64,000 bases of DNA from Actinopolyspora lacussalsi (GTDB lineage Bacteria > Actinomycetota > Actinomycetes > Mycobacteriales > Pseudonocardiaceae), in assembly GCA_030803735.1 (NCBI GenBank), contig JAURUC010000001.1, positions 3,117,501 through 3,181,500 of the forward strand, written 5' to 3'. Below are positions 50,359-59,085 of this stretch, one piece after another. Under the pieces are notes generated by a model that worked only from the letters and a program-made list of their open reading frames with translations, did not search any database and was not told the DNA's origin. How positions within the stretch are numbered: position 1 is the stretch's first letter; every line of letters starts with the position of its first letter. Both the position numbers and the translations under genes were made by a program.

Positions 50359-51690
50359 TTGCCTGTTGCCCTGTTGGCACTCGCCATCGCGGCATTCGGA
50401 ATCGGTACCACGGAATTCGTGATGATGGGGCTGCTGCCCGAGGTCGCCACCGACATGAACGTGTCGATCTCGGCCGCGGGCGGCTACATCTCGCTGTACG
50501 CACTGGGGGTCGTCATCGGCGCGCCGCTGCTGACGATCGCGGGGATGCGCGTACGCAGAAAAACCATGCTGCTGAGCATGCTGGGGTTGTTCATCGCGGG
50601 CAACCTGCTGTCCGCGATCGCGCCGACACACGAGTCGCTGCTGGCGGCCCGGTTCGTGGCGGGGCTGCCGCACGGCACGTTCTTCGGCATCGGTGCCGTC
50701 GTGGCCGCGAGCCTGGTGAGCCGGGACAAGCGCGGTCGGGCGATCTCGATGATGTTCGTGGGGCTGACCGTGGCCAACATCGTCGGTGTGCCGGTGGGCA
50801 CGCTGCTCGGCCAGGCGATCGACTGGCGCTGGACCTTCGGACTGGTGGCACTGATCGGAGCGGTGGCGCTGGCCGCGGTGAGCGCGCTGGTCCCGCGCCA
50901 GGCCAAACCGACCGAGGTCAGCGTGCGGGGCGAGCTGTCGGCCTTCCGGCGCCCGCAGGTGTGGCTGGCCTTCGCGGTGGTGGTGTTCGGTTTCGCTGCC
51001 ACGTTCTCGTTCTACAGCTACATCAAGCCGCTGCTCGTCCAGGTGAGCGGCTACACACCGCTGGCCGCCACCGTGCTGCTCGCGCTGTTCGGCACCGGCA
51101 TGACCCTGGGCACCGTGATCGGCGGGAGGCTGGCGGACCGCTCCCCGATGCGTACGCTCTACGTCTTCCTGACCGCGCTGGCCGTGGTGCTGACGATGTT
51201 CACCTTCACCGCGCACAACACGGTGCTGGTGGCGGTCAACGTGTTCCTGGTCGGCGTCACCGGTTTCGCCGCCATCCCGAGCATCCAGGCCAGGATCCTG
51301 GACCAGGCCAAGGAGGCGCCCTCGCTGGGCTCGGCCAGCATCCAGTCCACTTTCAACATCGCCAACTCCCTGGGCGCCTATCTGGGCGGGCTGGTCATCG
51401 CCGCCGGATTCGGTCTGATCTCGCCGAGCTGGGTCGGAGCGGTGCTGGCCCTGGTGGGGCTGGGCTTCGCGGTGCTCTCCGGCAGGCTCGACCGTCGTGG
51501 TTCCTGGGACGGCTCCGGCGACAACAATCGTTCCGATGGCGGGGATCATTCCGGTGGCAGGGATCGTTCCGATGGCGAGGATCGTTCCGAGGGCAGGACC
51601 CGCTCCGGTGGCTCAGGGACCGCCACCGGAGAAACAGCGCCAGCGGGAGTGGCGGACTCGACGGGTTCGAGGGCCGCGCACGCGCACTGA
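50359..51690 (+). CDS. DHA1-type MFS transporter
   Basis: 443 aa, twelve predicted membrane segments; AIAAFGIGTTEFVMMGLLPE and GLPHGTFFGIGAVVAASLVS are family (AraJ/PbuE) signatures. It likely exports small molecules such as drugs or nucleosides by proton antiport. Start TTG 50359 with AAGGAG 5-7 bases upstream is preferred over the GTG at 50330. The C-terminal 60 residues are hydrophilic and come from 18-bp tandem repeats (RSDGGDHSGGRDRSDGEDRS). Confidence 0.88.
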   Translation: MPVALLALAIAAFGIGTTEFVMMGLLPEVATDMNVSISAAGGYISLYALGVVIGAPLLTIAGMRVRRKTMLLSMLGLFIAGNLLSAIAPTHESLLAARFVAGLPHGTFFGIGAVVAASLVSRDKRGRAISMMFVGLTVANIVGVPVGTLLGQAIDWRWTFGLVALIGAVALAAVSALVPRQAKPTEVSVRGELSAFRRPQVWLAFAVVVFGFAATFSFYSYIKPLLVQVSGYTPLAATVLLALFGTGMTLGTVIGGRLADRSPMRTLYVFLTALAVVLTMFTFTAHNTVLVAVNVFLVGVTGFAAIPSIQARILDQAKEAPSLGSASIQSTFNIANSLGAYLGGLVIAAGFGLISPSWVGAVLALVGLGFAVLSGRLDRRGSWDGSGDNNRSDGGDHSGGRDRSDGEDRSEGRTRSGGSGTATGETAPAGVADSTGSRAAHAH

Positions 51691-51800
51691 TCCGAGGGCA
51701 CCTCGCCGGGTGCCGAGGCCGCGCCTGGCGAGTCCGCCCCGCTCGTGATGCAATCTCCCCGGTCGGGAATGCTTGATCGATTCCACTGGTTGCACGGAAC

Positions 51801-51833
51801 GGCGTGCTTCCCCTGAAAAGGGGATGAGACGCC
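51801..51833 (+). other. Hairpin in the leader of the aldo-keto reductase gene
   Basis: GGCGT...ACGCC outer pair with TCCCC-TGAAAA-GGGGA inside. It ends 50 bases before the ATG; it may end MFS transcription or regulate the reductase mRNA. Confidence 0.45.
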
Positions 51834-51883
51834 GTCCGATTGGTGGCCGTGTTACGAGTCGACATTCGTGAAGGGAACACCAG

Positions 51884-52714
51884 ATGAGCCAGGTTCCGAA
51901 CATCACGCTCAACACCGGCGCGAAGATGCCGCAGCTGGGTTTCGGCGTCTTCCAGATCCCCTCCGAGGAGGTCGTGGAGCCGGTCAGGGCCGCCCTGGAA
52001 GCGGGCTATCGCAGTATCGACACCGCGGCCGTCTACGGCAACGAGGAAGGCGTCGGCAAGGCGATCGCGGAGTCGGGCATCCCGCGTGAGGAACTGTTCG
52101 TCACCACCAAGCTGTGGAACGACAGGCAGGGCTACGACGAGACGTTCCGCGCGTTCGACGAGAGCCTCAACAAGCTGGGGCTGGACTACGTGGATCTCTA
52201 CCTGATCCACTGGCCGATGCCCGGTCAGGACACCTACGTGCAGACCTGGCAGGCGTTCGAGAAGCTCCACTCCGAGGGCAGGGCCAAGTCCATCGGGGTG
52301 TCGAACTTCCACACCGCGCACCTGCGCAGGCTGTTCGAGGAGACCAACGTGGTCCCCGCGGTGAACCAGATCGAGCTGCACCCCAACCTGCCCCAGGCCG
52401 AGCTGCGGGCGTTCCACGCCGAGCACGGCATCGCCACCGAGGCGTGGAGCCCGATCGGGCAGGGTAAGGGGCTGCTGGAGGACTCCCGGCTGCAGGGACT
52501 GGCCGAGAAGTACGGCAAGTCCCCGGCACAGGTGGTGCTGCGCTGGCAGATCCAGCTGGGCAACGTGACCATCCCGAAGTCCGCCACGCCGTCGCGTGTT
52601 CGGGAGAACCTCGAACTGTTCGACTTCGAACTCAGCGAGGACGACATGAAGTCCATCGGCGAGCTGGACAACGGTGGCCGGGTCGGTCCCAACCCGGACG
52701 TCTTCGGCGCGTGA
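51884..52714 (+). CDS. Aldo/keto reductase
   Basis: 276 aa (beta/alpha)8 NADPH reductase. Catalytic tetrad: D in RSIDTAAVYG, Y in the same stretch (VYGNEEG), K in FVTTKLWN, H in YLIHWPMPG; NADP motifs IPKSATPSRVRENL. Substrate specificity not shown; the 2,5-diketo-D-gluconate reductase group is the closest by length. ATG 51884, AAGGG upstream. Confidence 0.95.
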   Translation: MSQVPNITLNTGAKMPQLGFGVFQIPSEEVVEPVRAALEAGYRSIDTAAVYGNEEGVGKAIAESGIPREELFVTTKLWNDRQGYDETFRAFDESLNKLGLDYVDLYLIHWPMPGQDTYVQTWQAFEKLHSEGRAKSIGVSNFHTAHLRRLFEETNVVPAVNQIELHPNLPQAELRAFHAEHGIATEAWSPIGQGKGLLEDSRLQGLAEKYGKSPAQVVLRWQIQLGNVTIPKSATPSRVRENLELFDFELSEDDMKSIGELDNGGRVGPNPDVFGA

Positions 52715-52762
52715 CCGAGCGGTGAGTCGCCGCTCACCCTGGTTGAGGCGCCGCCGCCGTGG

Positions 52763-52789
52763 GTGGGAGGCACCGGGTGTGCCTCCCAC
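52763..52789. terminator. Terminator hairpin after the aldo-keto reductase gene
   Basis: GTGGGAGGCAC (52763-52773), loop of five, GTGCCTCCCAC (52779-52789). It serves the reductase gene, and may act for the convergent monooxygenase gene too. Confidence 0.75.
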
Positions 52790-52818
52790 ACCGCCCCGTC
52801 CGGGGCGACGGACTCCGT

Positions 52819-52836
52819 CGATTTCCCGCGAAATCG
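52819..52836. repeat. 18-bp dispersed palindrome, copy E
   Basis: CGATTTCCCGCGAAATCG, perfect 7-bp arms around CCGC, between convergent genes. Confidence 0.75.
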
Positions 52837-52904
52837 CCGCGCCGGTGCGGCGGTGTGTCCTCGGGCTCCGTCAAATTCGCGGGTGTGTTCTGGGCTGCTC
52901 GCAG

Positions 52905-53067
52905 GGCCGAGCTCCCACCACTCCCGCAGGCCGCACTCCGAGCACCCTCGCAGGCCGCACCGCCGTGGGTTCTCTCGTGGTGCTCTCGCGAGGACGGTCC
53001 CGACGTTGTGTAGGTCGGCTACCCGATGTCGGGCCTCCCGGAGCGAGAGCCCGCGAGAGGTTCCGCC
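52905..53067. repeat. GAGGTTCCGCC-type hairpin repeat, large copy X
   Basis: Shares, in order, GAGCTCCCACCA.., GGGTTCTCTCGTGGTGC, GCTCTCGCGAGGACGG, the hairpin CCCGAC...GTCGGG (52999-53033, with inner GTAG/CTAC) and GAGCCCGCGAGAGGTTCC with copy Y (60150-60287). The hairpin loop differs between copies while the stem is kept. Confidence 0.75.
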
Positions 53068-53104
53068 GCTCGACCGTCCACGCAGCCCACGCGGCCGACA
53101 GCGA

Positions 53105-54262
53105 TCACGCGATGCCTACGGAGACCGCGGGTGGGGTAAGACCGCGGAGTATGTTGCTGCCGGAGCGCAGCGAGATCACCTGGCTGCGAGTGGCGATCCA
53201 GCGTGGAAACTTGCCGATGCGCTGCAGCGGGGTACGACGCTGCGCCGAGGTCAGCGCCGCGGTGCGCGAAACCTTGGCGACCCGGGGCCTGCGCTGCTGT
53301 TCGTAGTCCCGCAACATCGGTTCGGGGTGTCTTCCTTCGTCATGGGCGAGTGAGCAGGAGAGCAGCCAGGCGTCTTCCATCGTCTGGTTGGCGGCCTGCG
53401 CCACAGCAGGCGGCATCGCGTGCGCGGCGTCACCGATCAGGGTGGTTCGCGGCCCACCCCAGACCTTCGGCACCTGGTGCCGGATGTGCGGGAAGAACCC
53501 CAGGTCCTCATCGGACACCGATGCCAGCAGCTCCTCGACGGGTTCCGGCCAGCCCGTGAAAACGGACCGCAGGTCCGCCACGGTCAACTCGGCCTGGTCC
53601 TCCCGCCACGGCATGTCGAACCACCAGTGCAGCAGTCCTTCACCCGCCGGTATGAGCCCGCAGTGGCCGTCACGTCCCGCGATGTTGAGCGTCTGGTACC
53701 CGTAGGCGATCGGTAGATCGCTGCGGGTCAGACCCTGCCAGCTCGCCCAGCCCGTCGGCCGCGCCGGTTCGCCCCCCAGCACCGTGCGGCGCACCATCGA
53801 GCGCTGCCCGTCCGCTCCGACGACGACATCACCGGTTTCCGAGCTGCCATCGGCGAAGTCGGCCACGGCGTGATCGGCGAACTCCCGGACACCGACGCAC
53901 CGCTTACCGAACCGGAAGATGTCACTCGGCAGCGCTTCGGCCATGCGATACAGCAGCTCCTGCCGAGGGATCTCGACAGTGGGAGATCCGAGGCGTTCCG
54001 TCACCTCGTCCAGATCCGCTTCCCAGAGCAGCCTGCCGGTCGCGGTCATCGCACGCAGACTGTGCAGCTGGCGTCCGACGCCTTGCAGCGGGATCCCCAG
54101 CCCGCGCAACGCGGCGGTTCCGTTGCTCCACACCGTGACCCCGGCACCGCCGTCCCGAAGTCGCTCGGCGTGCTCGTAGATCCTTACCCGGTGACCGTTG
54201 TCGAGCAGGCCCTTGGCCACGGCGAGTCCTCCCAAGCCTCCCCCGATGACCAGAACCCGCAT
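53105..54262 (-). CDS. FAD-dependent monooxygenase
   Basis: 385 aa of the PHBH/UbiH type. Dinucleotide motif VIGGGLGGLAVAKGLLDNG at the N terminus, GADGQRSMVRR, and LIGDAAHAMPPAVAQAANQT. It hydroxylates an aromatic or polyketide substrate with NAD(P)H and O2; the substrate is unknown. ATG 54262. Confidence 0.92.
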   Translation of the reverse strand: MRVLVIGGGLGGLAVAKGLLDNGHRVRIYEHAERLRDGGAGVTVWSNGTAALRGLGIPLQGVGRQLHSLRAMTATGRLLWEADLDEVTERLGSPTVEIPRQELLYRMAEALPSDIFRFGKRCVGVREFADHAVADFADGSSETGDVVVGADGQRSMVRRTVLGGEPARPTGWASWQGLTRSDLPIAYGYQTLNIAGRDGHCGLIPAGEGLLHWWFDMPWREDQAELTVADLRSVFTGWPEPVEELLASVSDEDLGFFPHIRHQVPKVWGGPRTTLIGDAAHAMPPAVAQAANQTMEDAWLLSCSLAHDEGRHPEPMLRDYEQQRRPRVAKVSRTAALTSAQRRTPLQRIGKFPRWIATRSQVISLRSGSNILRGLTPPAVSVGIA

Positions 54263-54465
54263 GTCTCCGTCCGTTTCGTCACCGGCGCCCCACGTGCGGG
54301 AGCGCGACCAGCAGAACCGTCCTCGCTACGACGCTGCACCTCGGGTGCATTTTATCCGGAACTCAACCGGAACGGGACTTACGATTACTCACATCGGGAT
54401 CATCCGTTGACCAGCACGATCATCGACCGAAAGCCCCGGCACGCACGGGCCGACCATTACCCCGG

Positions 54466-54666
54466 TCAGGCCGCGCGTTCGAGGAAGCGGCCCGCGACCA
54501 GGCCGGGCTCCTCGTCTCCGTCGAAACGGACCCACAGCACGGGACCGTCGAAGACGTCCGGCAGACCGGTCGCGGCCTCGACCACGGTTCCCGTCTGATC
54601 CTGAAAACGGCCGAAGGAAGCGCGCACCCTCGTGCCTGGTTCCAACGGACTCGATGACTGCTCCAT
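54466..54666 (-). CDS. Small hypothetical protein, 66 aa
   Basis: ATG 54666. Sequence with a KOW/SH3-like beta character (RVRASFGRFQDQTGTVVEAA, PVLWVRFDGDEEPGLV). No family named. Confidence 0.6.
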   Translation of the reverse strand: MEQSSSPLEPGTRVRASFGRFQDQTGTVVEAATGLPDVFDGPVLWVRFDGDEEPGLVAGRFLERAA

Positions 54667-54935
54667 GAGAGTGGACGGTACGTGCCCGGCTGGCGGCACG
54701 AAAAATCACTCCCACCGGTATCCACCCACGAAAGCGTGTGCAGGTGCTATCAACGCCGGTTACCGGGCGTGCCCGAGATCACACCGGTTTTCGGGTGAGC
54801 GTTGTCACCACTGCCGTCGGAACCGGAGCCACCGTGCGGAGTCGGTTCGCCACTGCTGGGGCTCACGGTGACGGCCCGCACGGCGCTTCGGGCGCGGGAG
54901 GGCCGCACCGCCCCTTCTCCGGTAGGAAGGAGGGC

Positions 54936-55556
54936 ATGCGCACGATCCGACAGGCGGGTTCGGCAGAGCTCGTGGCGAAGAAATCCCGCTTTCTGTGTGT
55001 GCTGCGACGCGTCGATTCCGAGTCGCGGGCACGGGAGTTCGTGGCGCGATGCCGCAAGGAGCACCCGAACGCCAGGCACCACTGCTACGCCTACGTGGTG
55101 GGCGACGACGCCGAGGTGCAGAAGTCCAACGACGACGGGGAACCGTCCGGAACCGCCGGGATGCCGATCCTGCGGGCGCTGCACCACAACGAGCTGACCA
55201 ACACCGCGGCCGTGGTGGTGCGCTATTTCGGCGGCGTACTGCTGGGGTCGGGTGGCCTGATCCGCGCGTACGGCACGGCCACCGGCCGAGCACTGGAAGA
55301 GGTCGGGCTGGTCCGGCGGGAGCCCGCCCGGATGGTTTCGATCGCCGTGGATCACTCCACCGCTGGAAGGCTGGACAACGAGCTGCGCGCTGCCGGGTAC
55401 GAACCCGCGGACACGCGTTACGGGGCTCTCGTGGAGTTCGACGTGGCGGTGCCGGAACCGGACACCGCCGCCTTCGAGCGCTGGATCGGCGAAGCGGCTG
55501 GCGGCGACGCCCGCGTCAGCCCTGGGGAACGAACCTTCCTTGAAGTGGCGGAGTGA
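54936..55556 (+). CDS. IMPACT/YigZ family protein
   Basis: 206 aa. Family signature AYVVGDDAEVQKSNDDGEPS, TAGMPILRALHHNELTNTAA and VVVRYFGGVLLGSGGL. C-terminal DUF1949-like domain. Role in bacteria is unclear; eukaryotic IMPACT modulates translation. ATG 54936 with AGGAGG upstream. Confidence 0.93.
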   Translation: MRTIRQAGSAELVAKKSRFLCVLRRVDSESRAREFVARCRKEHPNARHHCYAYVVGDDAEVQKSNDDGEPSGTAGMPILRALHHNELTNTAAVVVRYFGGVLLGSGGLIRAYGTATGRALEEVGLVRREPARMVSIAVDHSTAGRLDNELRAAGYEPADTRYGALVEFDVAVPEPDTAAFERWIGEAAGGDARVSPGERTFLEVAE

Positions 55557-55716
55557 CGGTCCCCCCGACTTCCGGGAGAGCATAGCGAAAACCCCATATC
55601 GGGCGAAAGCGTCAGTGAGAAGATCAACATTGCCGTGTTCACCCGGATCCGCTGCGTGATAAGCACACCCACGAGGGGAGTTGGCACACGCAACACGACG
55701 CGCCGAAAGGAACCGG

Positions 55717-55923
55717 ATGACCGACATCGAAGACAAGCTCGTCAAGGCTTACGAGGGCAAGCCGCTCAGCGAGCTTCCCGATGCTCCCGTGGCGGCACTG
55801 CAGGGAGTCAGCGAAAGCGACGCCGAACAGCTGGAGCAGGCCTTCGGCATCCGCACGATCAGGGACCTGGGCAACAACAAGTACTTCCGCTGGGCGCAGG
55901 CGATCAACCAGCTCGCCGAGTGA
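55717..55923 (+). CDS. Small conserved actinobacterial protein, HhH-like
   Basis: 68 aa. MTDIEDKLVKAYEGKPLSEL start, then a helix-hairpin-helix-like ALQGVSESDAEQLEQAFGIR and LGNNKYFRWAQAI. No known role. ATG 55717, GAAAGGA upstream. Confidence 0.75.
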   Translation: MTDIEDKLVKAYEGKPLSELPDAPVAALQGVSESDAEQLEQAFGIRTIRDLGNNKYFRWAQAINQLAE

Positions 55924-55980
55924 TTCGGAGTTCACCGGACTCCACTGTCGCGAACACTGTGAACGGTGTCGCGGCGACAC

Positions 55981-56008
55981 GGGGCTCCCGGCGCGTTCCG
56001 GGAGCCCC
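55981..56008 (+). terminator. Terminator hairpin after the 68-aa gene
   Basis: GGGGCTCCCGG (55981-55991), loop CGCGTT, CCGGGAGCCCC (55998-56008), perfect 11-bp stem. Confidence 0.8.
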
Positions 56009-56099
56009 GCTCGGAGGCTCAGTTGTCCCCCCGCCATGCCCACCGGGAGCCGGCTCGGCGCGGAGTCTTCGAAGCGCGTTCGCACTCAACCCCGCGCGG

Positions 56100-56117
56100 C
56101 GATTTCGCGAGAAATCG
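56100..56117. repeat. 18-bp dispersed palindrome, copy F (inverse orientation)
   Basis: CGATTTCGCGAGAAATCG, perfect 7-bp arms around GCGA, the opposite orientation from copies A-E. Confidence 0.75.
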
Positions 56118-56304
56118 ACAGTCGGCCCGCCGTCGGCGACTCCGGACTTACGGGACTTTCCAGTCAAGATGCGGTAACGATCGAACCGGACAACGCCAAC
56201 ACGGAAACCACATCGGCGGCAGCATCGTCGCACGGGCGAGAGCACGTGGCACCCCCCGAACCGGCGGGAGTCGCGGAAACGGTCGGCGATGAAGGGATCG
56301 CGCG

Positions 56305-57246
56305 GTGTTCAAACGCATGTTGCAGGCAGTGGGAATCGGTGGCCCCTCGGTGGACACAGTGCTGCAGGGGGAGGCTTGCCAACCGGGCGGTCAGGTCGCG
56401 GGGGAGGTCCGCATCGGAGGAGCGAGCGGGACCGCCGAGATCCAGCGGATCGACCTGATCCTGGTGGCCGAGGTGGAAACCTCCGACGACCGCAAAGGGG
56501 CGATGGAGTTCCAGCGTCACACGGTGAGCGGGGAGTTCACGCTGGAGGCCGAGCAGTACTCCACGATTCCGTTCGAACTGCCGCTGCCGTGGGAACTACC
56601 GATCACGGCACTGCGCGGCCAGCCACTGCACGGCATGCGGCTCGGCGTCCGCACCGAGGTCGCGGTGGCCAAGGCGGTGGACACCGGCGACATGGACCCG
56701 CTGCACGTCGAACCACTGCCGTCACAGCAGCCGGTGATCGAGGCACTGCTGAACATGGGCGCACCGCTGAAAAGCGCCGATGTCGAGCACGGAGCGCTGC
56801 ACGGCATCGCACAGCAGTACCCCTTCTACCAGGAGATCGAGTTCTTCGCGCCGCCGCAGTTCGCGGGCGGTATCAACGAGATCGAGCTGACCTTCGTGGC
56901 GCGTCCCGACAGCTTGGACGTGGTGCTGGAGGCGGACAAGCGGGGTGGCCTGTTCACGTCCGGTGGCGACGTGCTGGGGCGCATCCACCGTAGCCATGAG
57001 GAAGCGCTGCACACCGACTGGACCTCCGAGATCCAGAACTGGTTGCAGGCGGTGTCGCGGTCCTCGGGCGGCTTCTTCGGCGGTGGGCACGGTCACCACG
57101 GTCACGGTTCGAAGCACTCCGGTTCCGGCCTGGGCGGTGCGGTCGCCGGTGGAGTGGCGGGCGCCGCGGCAGGCGTTCTCGGCGGCATGATGCTCGGCGA
57201 GATGCTGGAGGGCGAAGACGAGGAGGGGGAAGACGAGGAAGGCTGA
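56305..57246 (+). CDS. Spo0M family sporulation-control protein
   Basis: 313 aa. Spo0M-type arrestin-like fold: MFKRMLQAVGIGGPSVDTVL, RIGGASGTAEIQRIDLILVA, PFELPLPWELPITALRG. The C-terminal tail is Gly/His-rich (GGFFGGGHGHHGHGSKH), then a hydrophobic Gly/Ala segment and an acidic end (EGEDEEGEDEE). In Bacillus, Spo0M affects sporulation; here the role is open. GTG 56305. Confidence 0.9.
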   Translation: MFKRMLQAVGIGGPSVDTVLQGEACQPGGQVAGEVRIGGASGTAEIQRIDLILVAEVETSDDRKGAMEFQRHTVSGEFTLEAEQYSTIPFELPLPWELPITALRGQPLHGMRLGVRTEVAVAKAVDTGDMDPLHVEPLPSQQPVIEALLNMGAPLKSADVEHGALHGIAQQYPFYQEIEFFAPPQFAGGINEIELTFVARPDSLDVVLEADKRGGLFTSGGDVLGRIHRSHEEALHTDWTSEIQNWLQAVSRSSGGFFGGGHGHHGHGSKHSGSGLGGAVAGGVAGAAAGVLGGMMLGEMLEGEDEEGEDEEG

Positions 57247-57416
57247 TCTCTCCAGCTCCGTGTTCGGTGCTTCCGGGCCGGTTCCGAAGAACTACCGTGG
57301 CGCGGGGACGGGGTTCGTGGACAGCCACCCAGCGCTGACCGGTCGGACGCCACCCGAACCGGTTCGGGTCGTTGCCGTGGGGCGGTCGGAGGGATGCATT
57401 CGGCCGCCCCGCTCGT

Positions 57417-57435
57417 ACATTTCGCGAGAAATCGA
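57417..57435. repeat. 18-bp dispersed palindrome, copy G
   Basis: ACATTTCGCGAGAAATCGA, inverse orientation, one mismatch in the left arm. It lies in the convergent gap between spo0M and paaE. Confidence 0.65.
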
Positions 57436-57452
57436 CGCTCGGGGAAGAGAGC

Positions 57453-58547
57453 TCAGACGTCGTAGTCCACCGCGACCTCCTCGGTGACCGGGATCGACTG
57501 GCAGGTGAGCACGAACCCGGACTCCACCTCGGAGTCCTCCAGCGCGAAATTGCGGCGCATCCGCACCTGTCCCTCGGTGATCCTGGCACGGCAGGTGCCG
57601 CAGACCCCGCCCTTGCAGGCGAACGGCAGATCCGAACGAACCCGCTGGGCCGCGTCGAGCACCGGGGTGTCGGTGGGCAGCGCGACCTCGGTGGTGCGAC
57701 CGTCCAGCGTCACCCGTCCCCGGCTCACCTCGCCCTCGTAGTCGCCCTCCTCGTGCCGCACCGGCTCGGGAGGAACGTCGTCGACGTAGAACAGCTCGCG
57801 GTGCACCCGCTCACCCGGCACACCGAGTTCGGCCAGCACCGCCCCGGCGTCCTCGACCATGCCGTACGGGCCGCACAACCACCACTGTTCCGAACCGTCG
57901 AGCGGCACCAGCGTACCCAGCAGGCCGCGCAGCCGCTCGGCGTCCAACCGCCCGCTGACGAGTTCGGACTCGCGGGGTTCCCTGGAGAGCACGTGCACCA
58001 GTTCGAAGCGGCTCGGATGACGATCCTTGAGGTCGGCGAGCTCGTCGGCGAACATCACGGTGTCGCTGCGCCGGTTGCCGTAGATCACCGTGACCGCCGA
58101 ATCCGTCTCGGCCAGCAGCGTGGCCGCGATGGACAGCACCGGGGTGATCCCCGACCCAGCCGCGATCAGCACGTGCCTGCCCCCGACCGTCAGATCCGGG
58201 GTGAACCGTCCGGTGGGCGGCATCACCTCGATCTCGTCACCGACCTCGAGCCCCCCGGTCAACCACCCGGAGAACAACCCCTCCGGCACCAGCCGCACTC
58301 CGATGCGGGGCGGGGTTCCCCGCGCGGAACAGATCGAGTAGGAACGCCGGTGCTCACCGTCGTCCTCGCACCGCCGCAGGGTCAGCGACTGGCCGGGCAG
58401 GAAGTCGAACTCGGCGGCCAGCTCCGAGGGGACGTCGAGAGTCACCGCGACCGCGTCGTCGCACAGCCGCTCGACCTCGGCCACCCGGAGGGTGTGGAAG
58501 GAGTTGTCCGCGCGGCGCCTCGGCGCGGTAGCCGTCGGGGTGGACAC
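57453..58547 (-). CDS. paaE: Phenylacetyl-CoA epoxidase reductase, PaaE
   Basis: 364 aa. FNR-type FAD/NAD domain (RRSYSICSARGTPPRIGVRL, GITPVLSIAATLL) and a C-terminal plant-type 2Fe-2S domain with CKGGVCGTCRAR and a distal Cys (TCQS). It passes NADPH electrons to the PaaABC(D) oxygenase. GTG 58547, one base after the PaaD stop. Last gene of the operon. Confidence 0.95.
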   Translation of the reverse strand: MSTPTATAPRRRADNSFHTLRVAEVERLCDDAVAVTLDVPSELAAEFDFLPGQSLTLRRCEDDGEHRRSYSICSARGTPPRIGVRLVPEGLFSGWLTGGLEVGDEIEVMPPTGRFTPDLTVGGRHVLIAAGSGITPVLSIAATLLAETDSAVTVIYGNRRSDTVMFADELADLKDRHPSRFELVHVLSREPRESELVSGRLDAERLRGLLGTLVPLDGSEQWWLCGPYGMVEDAGAVLAELGVPGERVHRELFYVDDVPPEPVRHEEGDYEGEVSRGRVTLDGRTTEVALPTDTPVLDAAQRVRSDLPFACKGGVCGTCRARITEGQVRMRRNFALEDSEVESGFVLTCQSIPVTEEVAVDYDV

Positions 58548-58548
58548 G

Positions 58549-59085
58549 TCAGATCTCCTTGAAGTACTCGAAGGGCTCCCGGCAGTCCAGGCAGCGATAC
58601 AACGCCTTGCACGCGGTGGCGCTGAACTCGGAGGTCCGTTCGGTGGCGGTGGAATCGCACCGCGGGCAGCGGATCTCCCGGCGCGGCGGTTCCAGGGTCA
58701 GCGGGACCGGGCCGTCACCACCGTTTCCGGGGGCCCACTCACCGGCCCGCTCGTCAGGTGGGTGTATGCCGTGTTCGGCGAGTCTGCGCCTGCCGCGCTC
58801 GGTGATCCACGAACTGCTCCACGGCGGGGAGAGCTCGGTGCGGATCCGCACGTCGGTGTAGCCCGCCTCGGTCAGCCCGCGGTGCAGATCGGTACGCATC
58901 TCGGTCAGCGCCGGGCAGCCGGAGTAGGTGGGCGTGATCGTGACGACCACGCCGCCGGTACCGGTGACGGTCACCTCGCGCAGCACCCCGAGGTCGGCGA
59001 GGGTGAGCATGGGGAGTTCCGGATCGGTCACCGACTCCGCGACCTCGGCGGCCACGGTCCGATCGCGTTCGGTACGGGTCACCAT
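58549..59085 (-). CDS. paaD: Phenylacetyl-CoA epoxidase subunit PaaD
   Basis: 178 aa. The N-terminal part is a DUF59/MIP18-like Fe-S assembly domain (VTDPELPMLTLADLGVLREV, TYSGCPALTEM), and the C terminus has a CxxC zinc motif pair (CPRCDS..CLDC). Needed for epoxidase maturation. ATG 59085 overlaps PaaC's stop by seven bases. Confidence 0.95.
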   Translation of the reverse strand: MVTRTERDRTVAAEVAESVTDPELPMLTLADLGVLREVTVTGTGGVVVTITPTYSGCPALTEMRTDLHRGLTEAGYTDVRIRTELSPPWSSSWITERGRRRLAEHGIHPPDERAGEWAPGNGGDGPVPLTLEPPRREIRCPRCDSTATERTSEFSATACKALYRCLDCREPFEYFKEI

